Origin: Lunularia cruciata
Lineage: Eukaryota; Streptophyta; Marchantiopsida; Lunulariales; Lunulariaceae
Direction of reading: 5' to 3'
Assembly (NCBI GenBank): GCA_948567375.1
Contig: OX419760.1
Location: 15,562,001-15,626,000 of the forward strand
Length of the DNA stretch: 64,000 bases
Under the pieces are notes generated by a model. It made no database searches and was not told where the DNA came from. It saw nothing but the letters and a program-made list of their open reading frames with translations. Made by a program: the position numbers and the translations under genes. Positions 30,357-43,400 of this stretch are shown here, piece by piece (position 1 is the stretch's first letter; each line of letters starts with the position of its first letter).

Positions 30357-31728
30357 ACATCGCCTTAGCCCACCAATAGCTTTGGTTGTAAAAGAGGAGA
30401 TTGATAAACTCAAGGAGGCTGGATTTATGTTTGAGGTGGAAAATTCAGAATGGATGTATTCAATTGTGATTGTGAAGAAAGAAAATGGCAAGCTTTGGGT
30501 ATGTGTGCATTAAAGGAAGCTCAATGTTGTTACCAAGAAAGACTACTACCCATCACCATTCATTGATGAGATCTTGGAGGAGGTTGCAGGTCATGAGAGG
30601 TATAGTTTTGGAGATGGTTATAGTGGATATATCTAAATCAAGATTTCACCAGAGCATCAACAACTCACCACATTCACCACACCTTGGGGAACCTATGCTT
30701 TCAAAGTCATGCCTTTTGGGCTTTGCAATGCTCCAACCACATTCCAATGGTTCATGAACAAAAGATTTGAACCTTTCATTGAGAAATTTATGAGAGACTT
30801 CATTGATGACTTTTGTGTCTATGGGAGCAAGGAAGAGCACTTTGAGCACCTAATCAAGGTCTTGCAACGCTTGGATGAGGCAAATGCATCACTCAATCCA
30901 AAGAAGTGCATTTTTGGATGTGAAGAAGGTCTACTTTTGGGGCACATCATTTCCAAGGATGGAATAGTAGTTGATCTTGAGAAGGTGAGGAAAATGTCAG
31001 ACCTTCCATACCCTTCAAGCTTGAAAAAGTTACGACAATTCTTGGGGATGGTTGGGTACTATAGGAGGTTCATCTTCTCATTTTCCAACAAGGCTTATGC
31101 ATTGACTATCAACATGAAGAAGGGTGTAGATTACATGGTGATTTTGGAAGACAAGGAGGCTCTCAAAGCTTTTGAGGAGCTCAAACAATCCCTTCTTGTA
31201 ACTCCAATTCTTGCTAAACCTGGTCTGAGTAAGCTCTTCATCCTCTAAACTAATGTTTTTAATGTAGCTATAGGATGCACTCTTAGTCAATTAGACCAAG
31301 ATGGGTATGATCATCCAATAGCTTATGCTAGTAGGCAGATGGTTTCAACAGAAAAGAACTATTGTGTCATAGAGAGAGAAGGGTTGGTAGTGATCTTTGG
31401 TCTCAAGAAGTTTAGACACTACTTGATTGGAGGGAAAGCCACAATTTTCACGGATCACAAGGCTTTGAAGTACATCTTCAACAAGCCTAATGTGGAAGGG
31501 AGGCTAGCAAGGTGGATGATACTCTTGTATGAATATAACTACACCATTGAAGATAGGCCAAGCAAGAAACATGCAAATGCTGATTTGTTATCTAGGCCCT
31601 ATGATCATGATGTAGATGAGCCAATGGATGATCCTTTCATGGATGAGGAGCTCATGAAAAACTTAATCACTCAAGAGGTTCCAATGGAGTACAAGGAGAT
31701 TGTGGATTTTGTGATAAGAGGTAACTAG
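30357..31728 (+). pseudogene. F1-B reverse transcriptase and RNase H
   Basis: It resumes with RLSPPIALVVKEEIDKLKEA. Motifs seen are DGYSGYI (with a stop directly after), MPFGLCNAPTTFQWF, catalytic FIDD, YRRFIFSFSNKAYALT and, for RNase H, IEREGL and TDHKALKYIF. The RNase H YTDAS aspartate is lost (stop, then TNVFN). Stops at about 30511, 30636 and 31246 break the frame. Closely similar to F1-A. Confidence 0.8.
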
Positions 31729-32700
31729 GGAGAGGAAGGCCATTGCAGCAAGATCTAGACCTTACACAATGGGGAAGGTATTCTTCTTCACCAAGGAGGA
31801 GATGGTCTACTTCAAAGAGCAGTGAGTAAGGAACCGTCTATCCTACTCATAAAGGAGTTTCATGAAGGTTTAGTGTGTGGAGGACACTTTGCAGGAAAGA
31901 TGACTACTTTCAAGATTTTAGATGTAGGTTACTATTGGAGAGGGATTTTCTTGGATTTTCTTGATCATTGCAAAATTTGTTATGTTTACTAAGCTTTTGC
32001 TAGAAAGTCTACTTTCACTCCACTACTTAGATCAATTCTATTGCTAGGACCTTTTGAGAAGTGTGGAATTGATTTTGTAGGTCCTCTCAATAGAACCCCA
32101 CAATTGGTATATTGTAGTAGTTACTAATTATCTTACCAAGTGGGTTGAGGCTAGACCATTGAGGGACAAGAATGAAGATGAAGTTGGGAGATTTCTTTAT
32201 GAACACATTATCACTAGGTTTGGATTCCCTTTGGGGTTAGTTTTTGATAGAGGAGGAAATTTTATAGGAAGCATCACTACAGCCATGCTATGACATTTCT
32301 CTATCACACATAGAGTAACTACATCCTATAAGCCAAATTCCAATGGTTTGGCATAGAGAACCAATCAGACCTTGTGCATGATGTTGGCCAAAGATACAGA
32401 AATGGAGGGGGCTAAACATCATTGGGATAAGAGGATTCATGCAATTTTGTGTGAGTATAGGACAACCATGAAGACTTCTATCAGATATTCTCCATTTCAG
32501 TTGGTATATGATATTGAGTCTACCTTACCTATTCACTTTGATCTTCTTACCTTCCAAAGCATTCATAGGAGATTGAAGAAAGCACAAGGAGGTGATGCAG
32601 AGAAGACAAGGAAGGATCAACTTATAGAATTGGAAGAGGCAAGAGCAGTTGCTATGGTTTGGGTGGAGCAAGCCCAAAGGAAACAAAAGGAGAGCTATTC
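31729..32700 (+). pseudogene. F1-B integrase, broken and 3'-truncated
   Basis: Zinc-domain residues (KEFHEGLVCGGHFAGK) and the core (CGIDFVGPLNRTP) are visible but out of one frame. From 32372 an open stretch matches the post-core region (HHWDKRIHAILCEYRTTMKT, then QAQRKQKESY). At about 32700 the coding sequence is joined directly to the middle of the LTR by a deletion that removed the integrase end, polypurine tract and LTR start. Confidence 0.7.
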
Positions 32701-33013
32701 TCTTGAAAGGATATTTCTTTATACTTGTTGACTTTGCTTGAATTTTAGCCTGGTTACTTGAGCTACTATGGTAAATAGTATCTTTGGTGCATAACTATTT
32801 CACAAGTATATAAACTAGGGGTGATGAGGTACTCATCATCCTTTCATTTGCAACTATCTCTCTCATTGAGTTATCTAGTAAGCAATGTCTTGAGTCTTGG
32901 ATTGTTAGCCTTGGAGGAGTATGATGGATTTGGGGTTCTTTGCCCTCTTAGTCTATGGTACGTACCATTATAGTCATCAAAGGTTCATCTTGAGTGAGAG
33001 ACATGCAGTCTCA
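32701..33013 (+). repeat. F1-B 3' LTR remnant
   Basis: It begins inside the LTR at ggatatttctttatac and runs to gagagacatgcagtctca, the mutated LTR end. The TATA box (agtatataaac) and R-U5 part survive. Confidence 0.75.
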
Positions 33014-33900
33014 TAGGATTAACTCTACTACCATTTGGCATTTGACATAATAGGGGTTTTTTTTATCTACTTTGTAAGCTACAAGGATCACCAAGAATGA
33101 GATGAAATATTCTCTTGCCAAAATATGATGTAAATCCTCCACAAAATCTGACATAAAATCTAACATAAAATTTGACATAAATCTCTAGAGTTGGCTGACT
33201 GCCAAATCCTTTGCTAAATCTTTACTTGAGCCAAATTGGAAAGGTGGGGATTTTCATATCTCTAATTTGTGTGAATGAATTCTCAACTCCACCTTTGATT
33301 TTACCTTTTGAGCTCAATTTGTACCAAATTAGTCCTTCTTTCACCTCCTGAGCTCAAAACAAACACTATTGCTTGAAATTGACTCTCTTTGACTCCAAAT
33401 TTGGCCAATGCTTCTACACATGATCACACTTAGTGAAAACTGAACTATGATCAAGGTACCACCATCCACTAGGCTTGGTGATACCACCAACACCCTCATT
33501 TCCTACACCCAAATTCCCCCTAACTCTGACTTCTCTAATGTAATCAGTTTGTTTGCAACTCAAATCACACTCAATTAGATCAATACTTGATTTATCACTC
33601 AAAAATCTACCAACAACAAGGCATTGATTACATTCAAGTCACATCCACTCTAGCTAAGAGATTCTAGGTGATGTTCATCGGTTTTCTATCCACTCTAGAC
33701 AAAAACTCAAAGGCTCAACATCAAAGAAGTGAGCTCTCTAGAGCTACACTTCCAGGGTATACCTCTGATCTTGACCTAGATCTACAACTCTAATGGTCCT
33801 ACTAATTGCACACCCAATGGTGTGAATGTACAAGTGATGGTGAGCTCCACCATGTAGTCAAATAGGAAATCTATCTGTCAATCAGTAGTCTATGAGTAAC
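33014..33900. other. Unassigned sequence with a short 12-bp repeat
   Basis: No domain or LTR end is recognised. Three tandem copies of aaaatctgacat (with single changes) lie at 33143-33178. The rest is unique-looking, AT-rich DNA with many stops in all frames. Confidence 0.3.
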
Positions 33901-34460
33901 TGTAACACCAATAGGATGATAGATGATCTAGAGATGAAATTTGGTTTGGTAACATCTAGAAGGATGTTATACATGATGGACTTAGTAGATAAGCTAGAAG
34001 TAGCACCAAAAGAGCACTTCTACTAATAGGGCAAAAACAAAAAATAGCCTAAAAACTTTAAATCCATTTTTGGAGGCCTAAATGATGACTTAGGCCTAAA
34101 AATTGATAGGCTTGCCTTCTCCCACATGTTTTTTCTTGTCAAGAGCTTTCCAATGGTACCTTATCCATATGATTCTGAGCTTCCTACAAGAAGATTCTCT
34201 TAAGATTCCCTTTGATCAAACACATTTGACCAACTAGATAGGACAAGGACTGACATGTCACCCATCCAAACAACTAATCCAAATATGGAGCTCACCGACA
34301 GGTCACCAATCCATGTATCTGATCCAAGGGTGGAGCTTCCTTTGAGGGGATCCTCTTTGCTATATAATAAAGAGAAGACGTTCCTTTTGGGCATCAAAGG
34401 ATTGAGTGTGAAATCTTTGTTTTCTCTCTTGAAGAGTTCTCTTGTCCTTGAAGTGTTACA
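33901..34460 (+). repeat. F3 solo LTR
   Basis: It runs tgtaacacca...aagtgttaca, 560 bp. The start matches the F3-2 3' LTR at 44467 (ggtttggtaacatctag), and the end matches the F3-1 5' LTR at 985-1325. No primer site follows and no polypurine tract precedes, so it is a solo copy. Flanks gtaac and ataag do not match, so no clear target duplication remains. Confidence 0.7.
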
Positions 34461-34509
34461 ATAAGTGCCAAAATACTCATGACTACCAACATTACTACTC
34501 TAGAGTTAG

Positions 34510-35850
34510 AGCAATCTAGGTGTGACACTACAAATAGCATGATATATTAGATCTTTATGTGCTTGGTTCTCTTTTGGAATTAGGGACTATGCACCAACTT
34601 GTAGCACTCTGATTTTTTGTGTACATTAGAGTTGGACCATCTTGTCAAAACTACAGTTCCTTGAGTGACCTATAGAGCCATATAGCTTCTTTGGTAGCTA
34701 AACATGTTGCTCTATACTTTGCCTCTATGGTAGAAGCAACATTGCATGGTTGTTGTTGGCTACTCCAACCTAATGGCCCACCATTCATCATGAATATGAA
34801 ACTACTAAATGGCTTTCTATTGTCTAAGTCATCCACAAAATCAGCATCACAATATCCAACTAGTGTATTAGAAGCATCAAAACCTCCACTATATTCTAAT
34901 ACATAATCCAAAGTACCTTTGAGGTACTTGAAAATTCTCTTCACATTGTTCTCTAGTGTTGAGATGAAGGATAAGAACTGAATTTTGCCACTATGCTAAC
35001 AACATAAGCCATGTCAAGTCTTGTATTTAGCATAACATACATTAGACATCCTATCTTGTATTTAGCATAACATACATTAGACATCCTATTGCTTCTTGGT
35101 AGGGTGCTCTAATTGGTTTTCTTTCTTCCACTTGTAATCTAACATTCGGATATGCAAGAGTAGTGACTCTATATGCATCTCCAAGATTGAACCAATTTAT
35201 AATTGACTTTACATTTCTTTCTTCAATCAATCTAATTTTGAGTTTCTCTATCACAAAAAATCTGAATTCCTACATAGCATTTCTTTTCTCCATGTGTAAC
35301 TTCAAACTTCTACTAAAGTGATCTAACATAGTAGCAATGTGAGATTTATATTTCTGCCAAATCAGTGCATTGTCTACAAAGATAATAACAATTACTCCAA
35401 ATTCATAATACACACAAGGATCAAAAAGTGATTCTTGCACCTCAGCCTCACTAGGAAGACATCAAAATTCTAGTTCTAGTTCATTAAGGTTTGCTTCAAG
35501 CCACAAACACTCTGGCAATCTGCAAACACTCTTCTCCTTTTCAACTTCTATGTATAATTGTGGTTGCTCCTTGTAAATTTCCTCCTGCAAATTTCTATTA
35601 AGAAAAGTTGTCTTGAGGTCAAATTGTGCAAATCTCTATGTCTTTCACTATAGCTAGTGAAAGAATAGATTTGATGGAATCAGACTTAATTATAAGAGAA
35701 ATTTTTTTCCTCATAGTCAATTCCTACAAGCTACGTATCTCCCTTGTCGATAAGTCTAGCCTTGTGCCTTGAGATGTTGCCATTAGCATCAAGCTCAGCT
35801 CTTATAACCCATTTATGTTAGTTTTTATAACCTATTCTTTTACTATTTTT
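34510..35850 (-). pseudogene. Ty1/copia pol relic (RT and RNase H)
   Basis: On the minus strand the order is copia-like. RT begins NISRHKARLIDKG and GIDYEE (about 35740-35810), then DLKTTFLNRNLQEEIY (about 35600) and a YVDD-box relic FVDN (about 35370). The end of RT (EAIGCLMYVMLNTR) and RNase H (YLKGTLDYVLEYS, GYCDADFVDDLDNRK, WSSQQQP) follow. The RT catalytic box is damaged and many stops occur. It is the only copia sequence found here. No LTRs were recognised. Confidence 0.8.
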
Positions 35851-35875
35851 TTCCCTTCATGTTAGATTCCAAGTC

Positions 35876-36307
35876 AATGGTACTCACATTTTTTGTTTTG
35901 GTTTCCTTTGATAAAGTTTTGAAGAAGAAGTGCGTTTGTAAAGCCAAAGGGGGGCTAAACAAGGAAGAAATGTGAAGAATTGTGTGTTTGGCATAAACCC
36001 AAACTTGACCTCAGGTCAAGTCCTAAGGACTAGGGTGGACAAGAGAAAAATATGAAGACAAGGACTTCATATTGGGTAGTGCAACCTGATCCAAAAAAAA
36101 CTATAACCCTATAACAAACTTCTTCGGGGTCAGCTAATCAAGAAAGTACACGAGAAGAAAGTGACTACTTTGGGATCAAGAAGTTCTTTATAGTGATAGG
36201 AAACAACTTTGTAGAATCAGTGAGTGACATGGAGCAACAACTGGAGAATGGCCGACCAGCGAAGGACTAAAAAAGCAAGATTTCTACAAGGAAGCACCAC
36301 AATGTCC
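35876..36307 (+). mobile_element. F2-3: 5' end fragment of an F2 element
   Basis: It begins atggtactcacattttttg, matching the F2 5' end (tatggtgcccacatttttt). It then follows F2-6 loosely through gaagaagaagtg and the repeated aaaccc...aagtgac-type motifs of the F2 leader. It stops where the F1 LTR begins at 36308. Divergence is high, so the fragment is old. Confidence 0.5.
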
Positions 36308-36995
36308 TGTGAGCCGGCCTGTCTCTCACTCAGGATGAACCTCTGATGGCTATTATGGTAGCACACCATGGACTAAGAAGGCAAGGAACCCGAACTCCAT
36401 CATACTCCTCCAAGGCTAACACTCCAAGACTCAAGACATTGTTCACTAGAGAACTCAATGAGAGAGAGATAGTTGCAAATGAAAGGATGATGAGTACCTC
36501 CTCACCCCTTGTTTATATACTTGTGAAATAGTTACGTACCAAAGTTACTAATTACCGTAGTAACTCAAGTTACTAGACTAAAAGTCAAGTAAAGTCAAAA
36601 AGTAGAAAGGAATATCCATTCACATGGGCATATTCCTCTAAGCATGTGGTCTTATCTTGACCCAACCACTAAGTCAAGGATTCCTTCACATGGGCTATCC
36701 TTGGACTAAAGAAGAATCCAAAACAAAAAGGCTTGCGGGCCCAAGAGTTCTCAACTCTTTCCTCAAAGCCAAACACCTAGGAATAATACCAAGTCAACAC
36801 ACTAAAATCCAAAATAGTGGTGCTCATCTTTTCTACTTCCTCTAAAGTAAGGTCCCCTCTATCTTAGCTATGACTAACTTTAGCTAACCATGACTAATAT
36901 AGAACCATCCTTTATCTCTAAATAATATCTCTTAAGTACTTGTAATACCAAGCTAAATATCACAATACCACACACATGCACAAATGGGTGTTACA
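36308..36995 (-). repeat. Lone F1 LTR
   Basis: A full-length copy, tgtgagccgg...gggtgttaca. The left flank is tgtcc and the right flank gacca, which do not match. The DNA on the left is F2-3 and on the right F3-2 gag. It is therefore probably a rearrangement joint rather than a simple solo LTR. Confidence 0.85.
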
Positions 36996-37291
36996 GACCA
37001 ATACCAATGGAATTGGGCAACCTTCAATTCTGGGATCAAGGAGCACGACCGCTTCAAGGGGAGCATGGAAGGGTAGAAGAACAAAGAGATGGAGCCCCAC
37101 GAGGAGAAGGGACTCAAGGAGAACAACGCCGTTGTTACAATTGTGGCCGTATTGGGCACATATCTACCAACTGTCGCACTCATTTCCCTAGAGGCCCCTG
37201 GCAATCGTACAGGCAATCTTTGAATAACATGGAGAGGCACATTGAAGAGGAGGAGGTGGAAATCACTTTGGAAAACAAAGATCGCCAGTAA
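36996..37291 (+). pseudogene. F3-2 gag, nucleocapsid end only
   Basis: It encodes a basic, Gln/Gly-rich stretch and an intact knuckle CYNCGRIGHISTNC (CX2CX4HX4C) followed by PRGPW, and stops at 37289-37291. The capsid part is absent because the sequence starts at the F1 LTR boundary. Confidence 0.75.
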
Positions 37292-37383
37292 ATGTACCTC
37301 ACGGCCTTACTGGCTCAATAAGGAAGCAAAGAAGCAAGGGAAGGAAGAAGAATAATGCACAAAGATCCCAAAAGGCAACCTCA

Positions 37384-39180
37384 CAATTGATTGTCGTGAA
37401 TGGAATCCTAAAAGGTAATCAAGTGAGAGTATTAATAGATCCGAGAGCAATAGAGAATTTCTTGTCTCGCTCTGTTGCAATAAGATTGGGAATGGATCTA
37501 GAGAGAGATGGGAGTGAAGAAGTAGGGTTACCTAATGGGCAAACAGAGAGGATTGAATGATTACTTAGAAGGGTAACCCTCTCTGTAGGAGAATATCAGG
37601 AAGCAATTGAGTGGCGAGTGATATAATTGGCTCGTTATGATGCAATTTTAGGCATGGCATGGATGGAGTAGTACAACCTTATGGTGGATTGGAGGAAGAA
37701 AGTAGTGGAACCCACCAATGGTCAATCATTGGGGTTAAAGAAAAATCACATAGGCAGAAATTGCCCCTATATGTCACAAGGATGGCAACTATCTATAAGA
37801 CCGATAGATGTTTCATGGGTCTAATAAGAGAAATCCAGAGTGCACAACTCGATGGACAAATTCCTGAGAAATTGAAAGATGTGGTAGATGAGTTTCAAGT
37901 TGTCTTTCCCGATGATCTACCCTCAAGATTACCACCAAAAAGGCAAGTAGATCACAAAATTGAGACACTCCCAGGGAAGATACCTCCTTGTAAGGCCCCA
38001 TATTGCCTATCACCTCATGAGTTGGAGGAGTGTAAGACTCAAATTGAGGAGATGTTGCAGAAAGGGTTCATCCAACCTAGCGTATCACCATATGGGGCCC
38101 TTGTCTTGTTTGTGAAGAAGAAGGATGGTACAATGCGCATGTGCATTGACTATTGGGGTCTCAATCAGCAAATAGTGAAGAACAAATACTCCTTACCTCA
38201 CATGGATGACCTGTTTGATCAACTCCATGGAGCAAGATACTTCACCAAATTGGACTTGTAGAGCGGTTACAATCAAATCCAAAATGCATAGGAGGATGTG
38301 TAAAAACCTACCTTTTGAACCAGGTATGGCCACTTTGAGTATCTTGTGATGCCTTTTGGCCTCACCAATGCACCTACCACTTTCATGAGTCTAATGAATG
38401 ACATATTTTGTCCATACTTGGATAAGTCTGTTATTGTCTTCTTGGATGATATCTTAGTATATAGTAGCATGATGACAAAACACAAATAACATCTACGAGA
38501 GGTCCTCTAGATTCCAAGACAGAATCAATTGTATGCCTAAATCTCAAAGTGCGAGTTTGGCCAGTTTGAAGTAGACTACTTGGGGCATAGAGTAAGTGCA
38601 AAGGGCATTCAAGTATTGATAGATAAAATAGAGGTCATTCAAAAATGGACTGCCCCAGAAGATCAGACTCAACTTAAGAGCTTCTTGGAGTTGACGGGAT
38701 TCTATCGTAGATTTGTCAAGGACTTCTCCAAGGTTGCACAACCTTTAACCGCACTACTTGGCAAGGGGAAGAAGTGGACATAGGGAACTGCACAAGAGTT
38801 GGCCTTTCAAGAATTGAAAGCCGCCTTGCTACATGCACCAATCTTGAAGTGGTATGACCCAAAACGTCCAATCAAGTTGGCTACAGATGCATAAGGCGTA
38901 GCAATAGGAGCAGTCCTACAACAAGAGTGGCATGAAGGATGGCATCCAATTGCATATTTCTCTCAAAAGTTGTTAACGGCAGAGTGCAACTACCACACCA
39001 TATAACAAGAAGAGTTGGCCATTGTTCTAGCAACCAAGCATTGGAAGCACTATCTGGGCAAGAAGGCATTTGAGTAGAGACAGACCACAAACCTCTAGTC
39101 TACCTCAAGACGCAGAAGGATCTATCTTGTCGCCAAATTTGGTGGGCAGAGTGGTGACAACACTTCAACATGACAATCAC
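37384..39180 (+). pseudogene. F3-2 protease, RT and RNase H
   Basis: The protease region reads VLIDPRAIENFLS; Asp-Pro-Arg replaces Asp-Ser-Gly, so it should be inactive. RT is open from 37659 to 38261 ([27 protein letters not shown]) and ends at KLDL*SGYNQI, the stop shared with F3-1. The catalytic box further on is FLDDILVYS, intact. The RNase H region (about 38770-39180) shows TDA with a stop after it and EELAIVLATKHWKHYL. Several other stops interrupt. Confidence 0.75.
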
Positions 39181-39189
39181 CTATGTGGA

Positions 39190-40403
39190 AGGTAAGAAGC
39201 AACTTGCAGATGCATTCACCCGCATGCCAATGGCAAACAACTTGGTGGTAGAGGTTAAGATTAACCCTGAATTTTGGCCAAAGATTCTGGCTGCTACAAA
39301 AACTGATCTACAGATTGTAGAAGCGCAATCATCCAAAGGTGTCACCAACACCCAAGGACTCACCTTTCGGGATGGTAGATTATGGATCCCAAATGTCTCA
39401 GAATTACACACCACCATCCTAGCGGAATGTCATGATTTGGCCATTGTAGCTCATGTCAAAGTGGACAAGACCTAGGATGCAGTCAAGCGCCATTACTATT
39501 GGCCCAAGATGAGCAATGATGTGATGGACTACGTGCGTAGCTGCCTACTTTGTCAACAAAACAAAGCTTCTAATCAAGCTCTTGCATGGCTCCTTCAACC
39601 TCTCCCCACTCCTACCCAATGTTGGGAACAAGTGAGTATGGATCTCGTCTGTGAATTACCCAAGACCACCTCATGGTTTGACTTCATCATGGTCTTTGTG
39701 GACCGGCTCAGCAGAATGATTCATGTACGCCCTACCACCAAGGAGGTGACCGCTCCACAACTAGCTCAATTATACTTAGATGCAGTCTTTGCTCACCTTG
39801 GCTTGTCTAGAGTACTCATCACTGATAGAGGCACCCAATTCACTAGTTTGTTTTGGCAAACACTCTTTGGTTTCTTCAAAACCAAGTTGACCATGTCCAC
39901 AGCTTACCACCCACAAACAGATGGCCAAACAGAGCGGGCTAATCACATGATTGAAGACATGTTATGCGACTTCACCTTAGAAGAACAAGAGAGGTGGGAC
40001 ACCCTTCTCTCGTTGGTGGAATTTGCTGACAACAATTCAGTGAATGCATCCACCCAGGTCACTCCGTTCTTCCTCATGTATGGTGAGCATCTCTTCACAC
40101 CTTCTAGCCTGATGAAGATCCGTCTTGTGGCTACCAAGGTTGATGCAATCAACACATTTGTTTCTAAAATCCAACAAGGTGTAGAGAGCGCCAAACACAG
40201 ATTACAGATTGTGCAAAATCGACAAAAGCAGTATGCTGATGCACACTATAGGCACATGGATTTCAATGTTGGGGATCAAGTGTGGCTATCAACAACCAAC
40301 CTCACATTACTTGGACCTCGTAAGCTCAGACCTCGTTTTATTAGGCCTTTCTCAATTCTTTGTTGTGTCGGCACGGTGGCCTATCACCTTGAGCTACCAC
40401 CAC
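39190..40403 (+). pseudogene. F3-2 integrase zinc domain and DDE core, interrupted by F2-4
   Basis: The frame at 39509-40403 is open and well preserved. It has the zinc-site end CLLCQQNKA, SMDLVCELP (first Asp), LITDRGTQF (second Asp) and TDGQTERAN (Glu), giving the complete DDE triad, then NVGDQVWL and LGPRKLRPRF. One stop separates it from the His part of the zinc site near 39475. The coding frame continues at 44143 once F2-4 and one copy of its duplicated accac are discounted. Integrase would join the cDNA to host DNA. Confidence 0.85.
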
Positions 40404-43400
40404 TATGACAACCCGGCAAATATCACTTTTGCGGTAATTGAGTAAGTAAAGTTTGTTCCCGCAGAGATACGAGTCAGAAATGTCCAAATACAAAGCAAAG
40501 TAACAATTTAGTTCTTCTTGAGTTCTTCTTTAGTCTCTTAGGTAGAAACCACACCCAGAAGAGAGTAACAAGCACTGACTTGTAGTCTTGTCACAAATTA
40601 ACACTCCTTAATCACAAATCCTTCAATTCTTTCCAAACAATCTTGATTGTGATGATTCAGGCTCTCCCGAAAACGGCACTTCACTGCAAAACAACTTTGC
40701 CTCAGAATTGTGTTCCACCCCTCCGCTGAAGGCACAACTTCCTCGATCAAAATTGCTTCACATCAACTTTGCACTACACTCACAAATGTAGAATACTACC
40801 AACACTACAATTCCTCCCAGATCTGTCAAGGCATTGCTTCGATTGCACTTCACTAAGGATCAAACACACAAAATGAAGATCAAGGCTGTGGAATCCAACA
40901 TCCAACAAGCACTCTAACTTGCACTTTGAATTTCTCCACACATTCACAAACATAAACACAAAGTTGATACTCGGAATCAAGCTCAAGCGACAAGCACTAC
41001 TTCACAACACTTTGCTTTATCTATACTCAAAAATAATGAGCACTAAAAAACATCTGACTGCGAATGCCACTCTTAAATAGTGAAGCAATCGACAGTTCTA
41101 ACAACTACACCGTTCTACAAAAACTCTTCTAACCTGCAGATCCGAAATGACAATGCACCTCTTCATATCTACCTCTTCAAATCTCAAATCTGTTACTAAT
41201 CCGATCTGATGTCTACTTCTTCCTCGGCTTTCAAACCTGAACCCGAAGTAATCTTATTTCCTACTATCTTTTCCTCGGGTTTCAGATCTTCTACTTCTTC
41301 TACTAGATCTAGCAATTCTCTTTCCTGATCTGAAATATCACTAATGGGTAATCTATCTAACTCCTTATCTCCCGACCCACTCTTCTCTAATGTCTCTGAT
41401 GGTAACTCTGAAGACATTTGGACTCCTATGTTATCTACTTTGGGTTTTGCTCTAACATCCTTCCAAAGTTTTTTTTACTCTATTTTCACTAAGTCTAATC
41501 TAATTGAAATGTTATCCTCTACCTCTAAAACCTTTCTGTCTACACGAGTTCTTAGTTTTATTAACAAGGCATTCATCTCAGTGTCTTTTGCTTGTCTGTG
41601 CCTCGTCTCCTGCACCAACAGCTTTAACTTGTGTAGTCGTGCTTCTTCAATTCAAATGCTGGCTTCTGTACTTAACATCACGTTCACCTTGAGGACTATC
41701 TCCTTCAATGGCTCCAATCTTGTCTTCCTTTCTTGATCCCGATCTGCAAGCCATTCTTCTCGTTACATCGCCAACTCTGCCTTGAACTCGGCTTTCACCG
41801 TCTCCTTCTCCTTCTCCTTCTGTACAACTTTTTCTTCCTGATTACGAAGTAACTCTTGTAATCTTTCTTCTTCTCTATACCGCGTAACCAACTCTCTTTG
41901 CCAGAGTTGCTTCTTCTCCTCCATACTCTCCATCACTCTATCGAGCTCTTGATCCTTTGCTGCTCGCCATAACATGGATTACTTCTACTCTTGAATCAAC
42001 AAATTGTTGCTTCAAGATTTTGAATTCAGCTACCTATCTCTCTCTTGCTATGTCACTTTTCTTCACAAGATCCTCTCAATAATTTACTTCTCTCTTCAGG
42101 TCTTCAATTACCTGACTTCTCTCTACTGCTTCCGCTTGCAGTACTTCTCTCTCCTCCTCACCTTGGGTTATACTTTTCTTCAACTCCAAGTTCTCTTCTT
42201 CTAATCTCGATAAGACCTACAAAACAGTCTTCACCTCTGGACAAGTCGACTGCATCTCCTTCTTCTTGTACTCCAATTTCACCAACAGAGGACACACCAC
42301 CTCTCGCAAGTAATCTACTCCATCACTGGCAACTACTTCCGCCCGCGGAGTGGTCTCTCTTCTGTCCTCGTGTTCTCTTGATACTCGCCTTCTTCTCTGG
42401 AGTCTTCGTATCAAGATTGATGCCTCACTTCTTGAGCTTTCTTCTACCTCTTTCTTCATGTTACTCGGCCCCGCTTCACACTTCGCCTTACATCTCGAGT
42501 GCACCCCTCGCTGCACTGCGATCTTCCTTTCCTCGGGCACCGGAACTTTGTTTTCCAATGGCAAGTTGTCTTCGGCCTCCAACTCAGCTTGCACTTCTTC
42601 TTCTTCTTTGTTAGCTGTTGGCACCGATGTCATCTCTCCTCCTTCTTCACTGTCGCTGCTCATATCTCCACTCTGCAATGTCAGCTCAGGTTCCTCCTCA
42701 TGTTTTGAGTCCTCCGTCTTGAGCTTGGCCTCGCCTTTTGAGTCTTCATCTTCCGACTCAATTACCACCATACTTTGCCTCGGGTTACTTCTCTATATCT
42801 TCCATCTTCTTTGTCGGGGTACTCACTATGACCTCCACGTTCTTTCCTATCTTTGCGTAGTAGTTGTCGGTGCTCCGGATTTGGAGAATGTACTACTGCT
42901 CCTCAACATCCACCTCCTTTCGCACATCAGGATGGAAGTGCAACACCATCCGAGTCCGCTCCACCGAGGTCAGTAAATTGAGCCTAAGGTAGAACTGTGC
43001 TGCAAACGGCACAATGTAGTGTGGAGGCAACTTATCCCGCAAATTCCACACCATCTGCCTTGTTCTCCCGTGAAAACACCTCGCCCAATTGATAGGTTCT
43101 CCTGCAAACAACTTATGGAAGAACATTGCTTGGTGTTTCATCACATAAGTCGTTCTCTCTGGCTTCAAGATTGCCATGAGAGCACTCACGATCCCTCTCT
43201 TCACTGGATCCTTGTAACTCTCAACTTTGTACCCATTCTTTGTTCTTTTCGATGAGAAGGCATCTCTCACCTCTTGCGTCTCTTGGGCTATCTCTCCTTT
43301 CCCCAAGAACATGGCTCCCTGCTCCAAGCTTGCCTCCTTCCCGAGTACAAGTCTCCAATCCGACTCTGTCTAGCGAGCTGGATTTCCTCTCTTCACTTCT

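Larger units (their letters stand above)
22787..33013 (+). mobile_element. F1-B: Athila/Tat-like element split by F2-1
   Basis: This plus-strand element has 5' LTR 22787-23474, leader, ORF0, gag and protease up to 27278. F2-1 interrupts at 27279-30356, and RT, RNase H and integrase follow up to 32700. The 3' LTR keeps only its last 310 bases because a deletion joined integrase to the middle of the LTR. The split is a clean insertion with a 5-bp duplication (acatc), and flanking pol sequence matches F1-A on both sides. Stops and frameshifts are more numerous than in F1-A, so it is older. Confidence 0.85.

Noticed and set aside
33143-33178. Start of a CRISPR-like or satellite array
   Set aside because: Only three 12-base units without spacers; a chance microsatellite.
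33415-33602. Minus-strand frame of 62 codons in unassigned DNA
   Set aside because: No similarity, no supporting promoter or conserved copy; expected by chance in AT-rich DNA.
34651-34944. A host gene with CDADF motif
   Set aside because: The motif order (GYCDADF, WSSQQQP, EAIWL) is that of Ty1/copia RNase H, so it is a transposon relic.
42217-42976. Long plus-strand frames across F2-4, and matching antisense frames in F2-6 and F2-7
   Set aside because: They are antisense shadows of the Glu/Lys/Ser-rich coiled-coil frame (Leu/Ser/Phe-rich, no domain).
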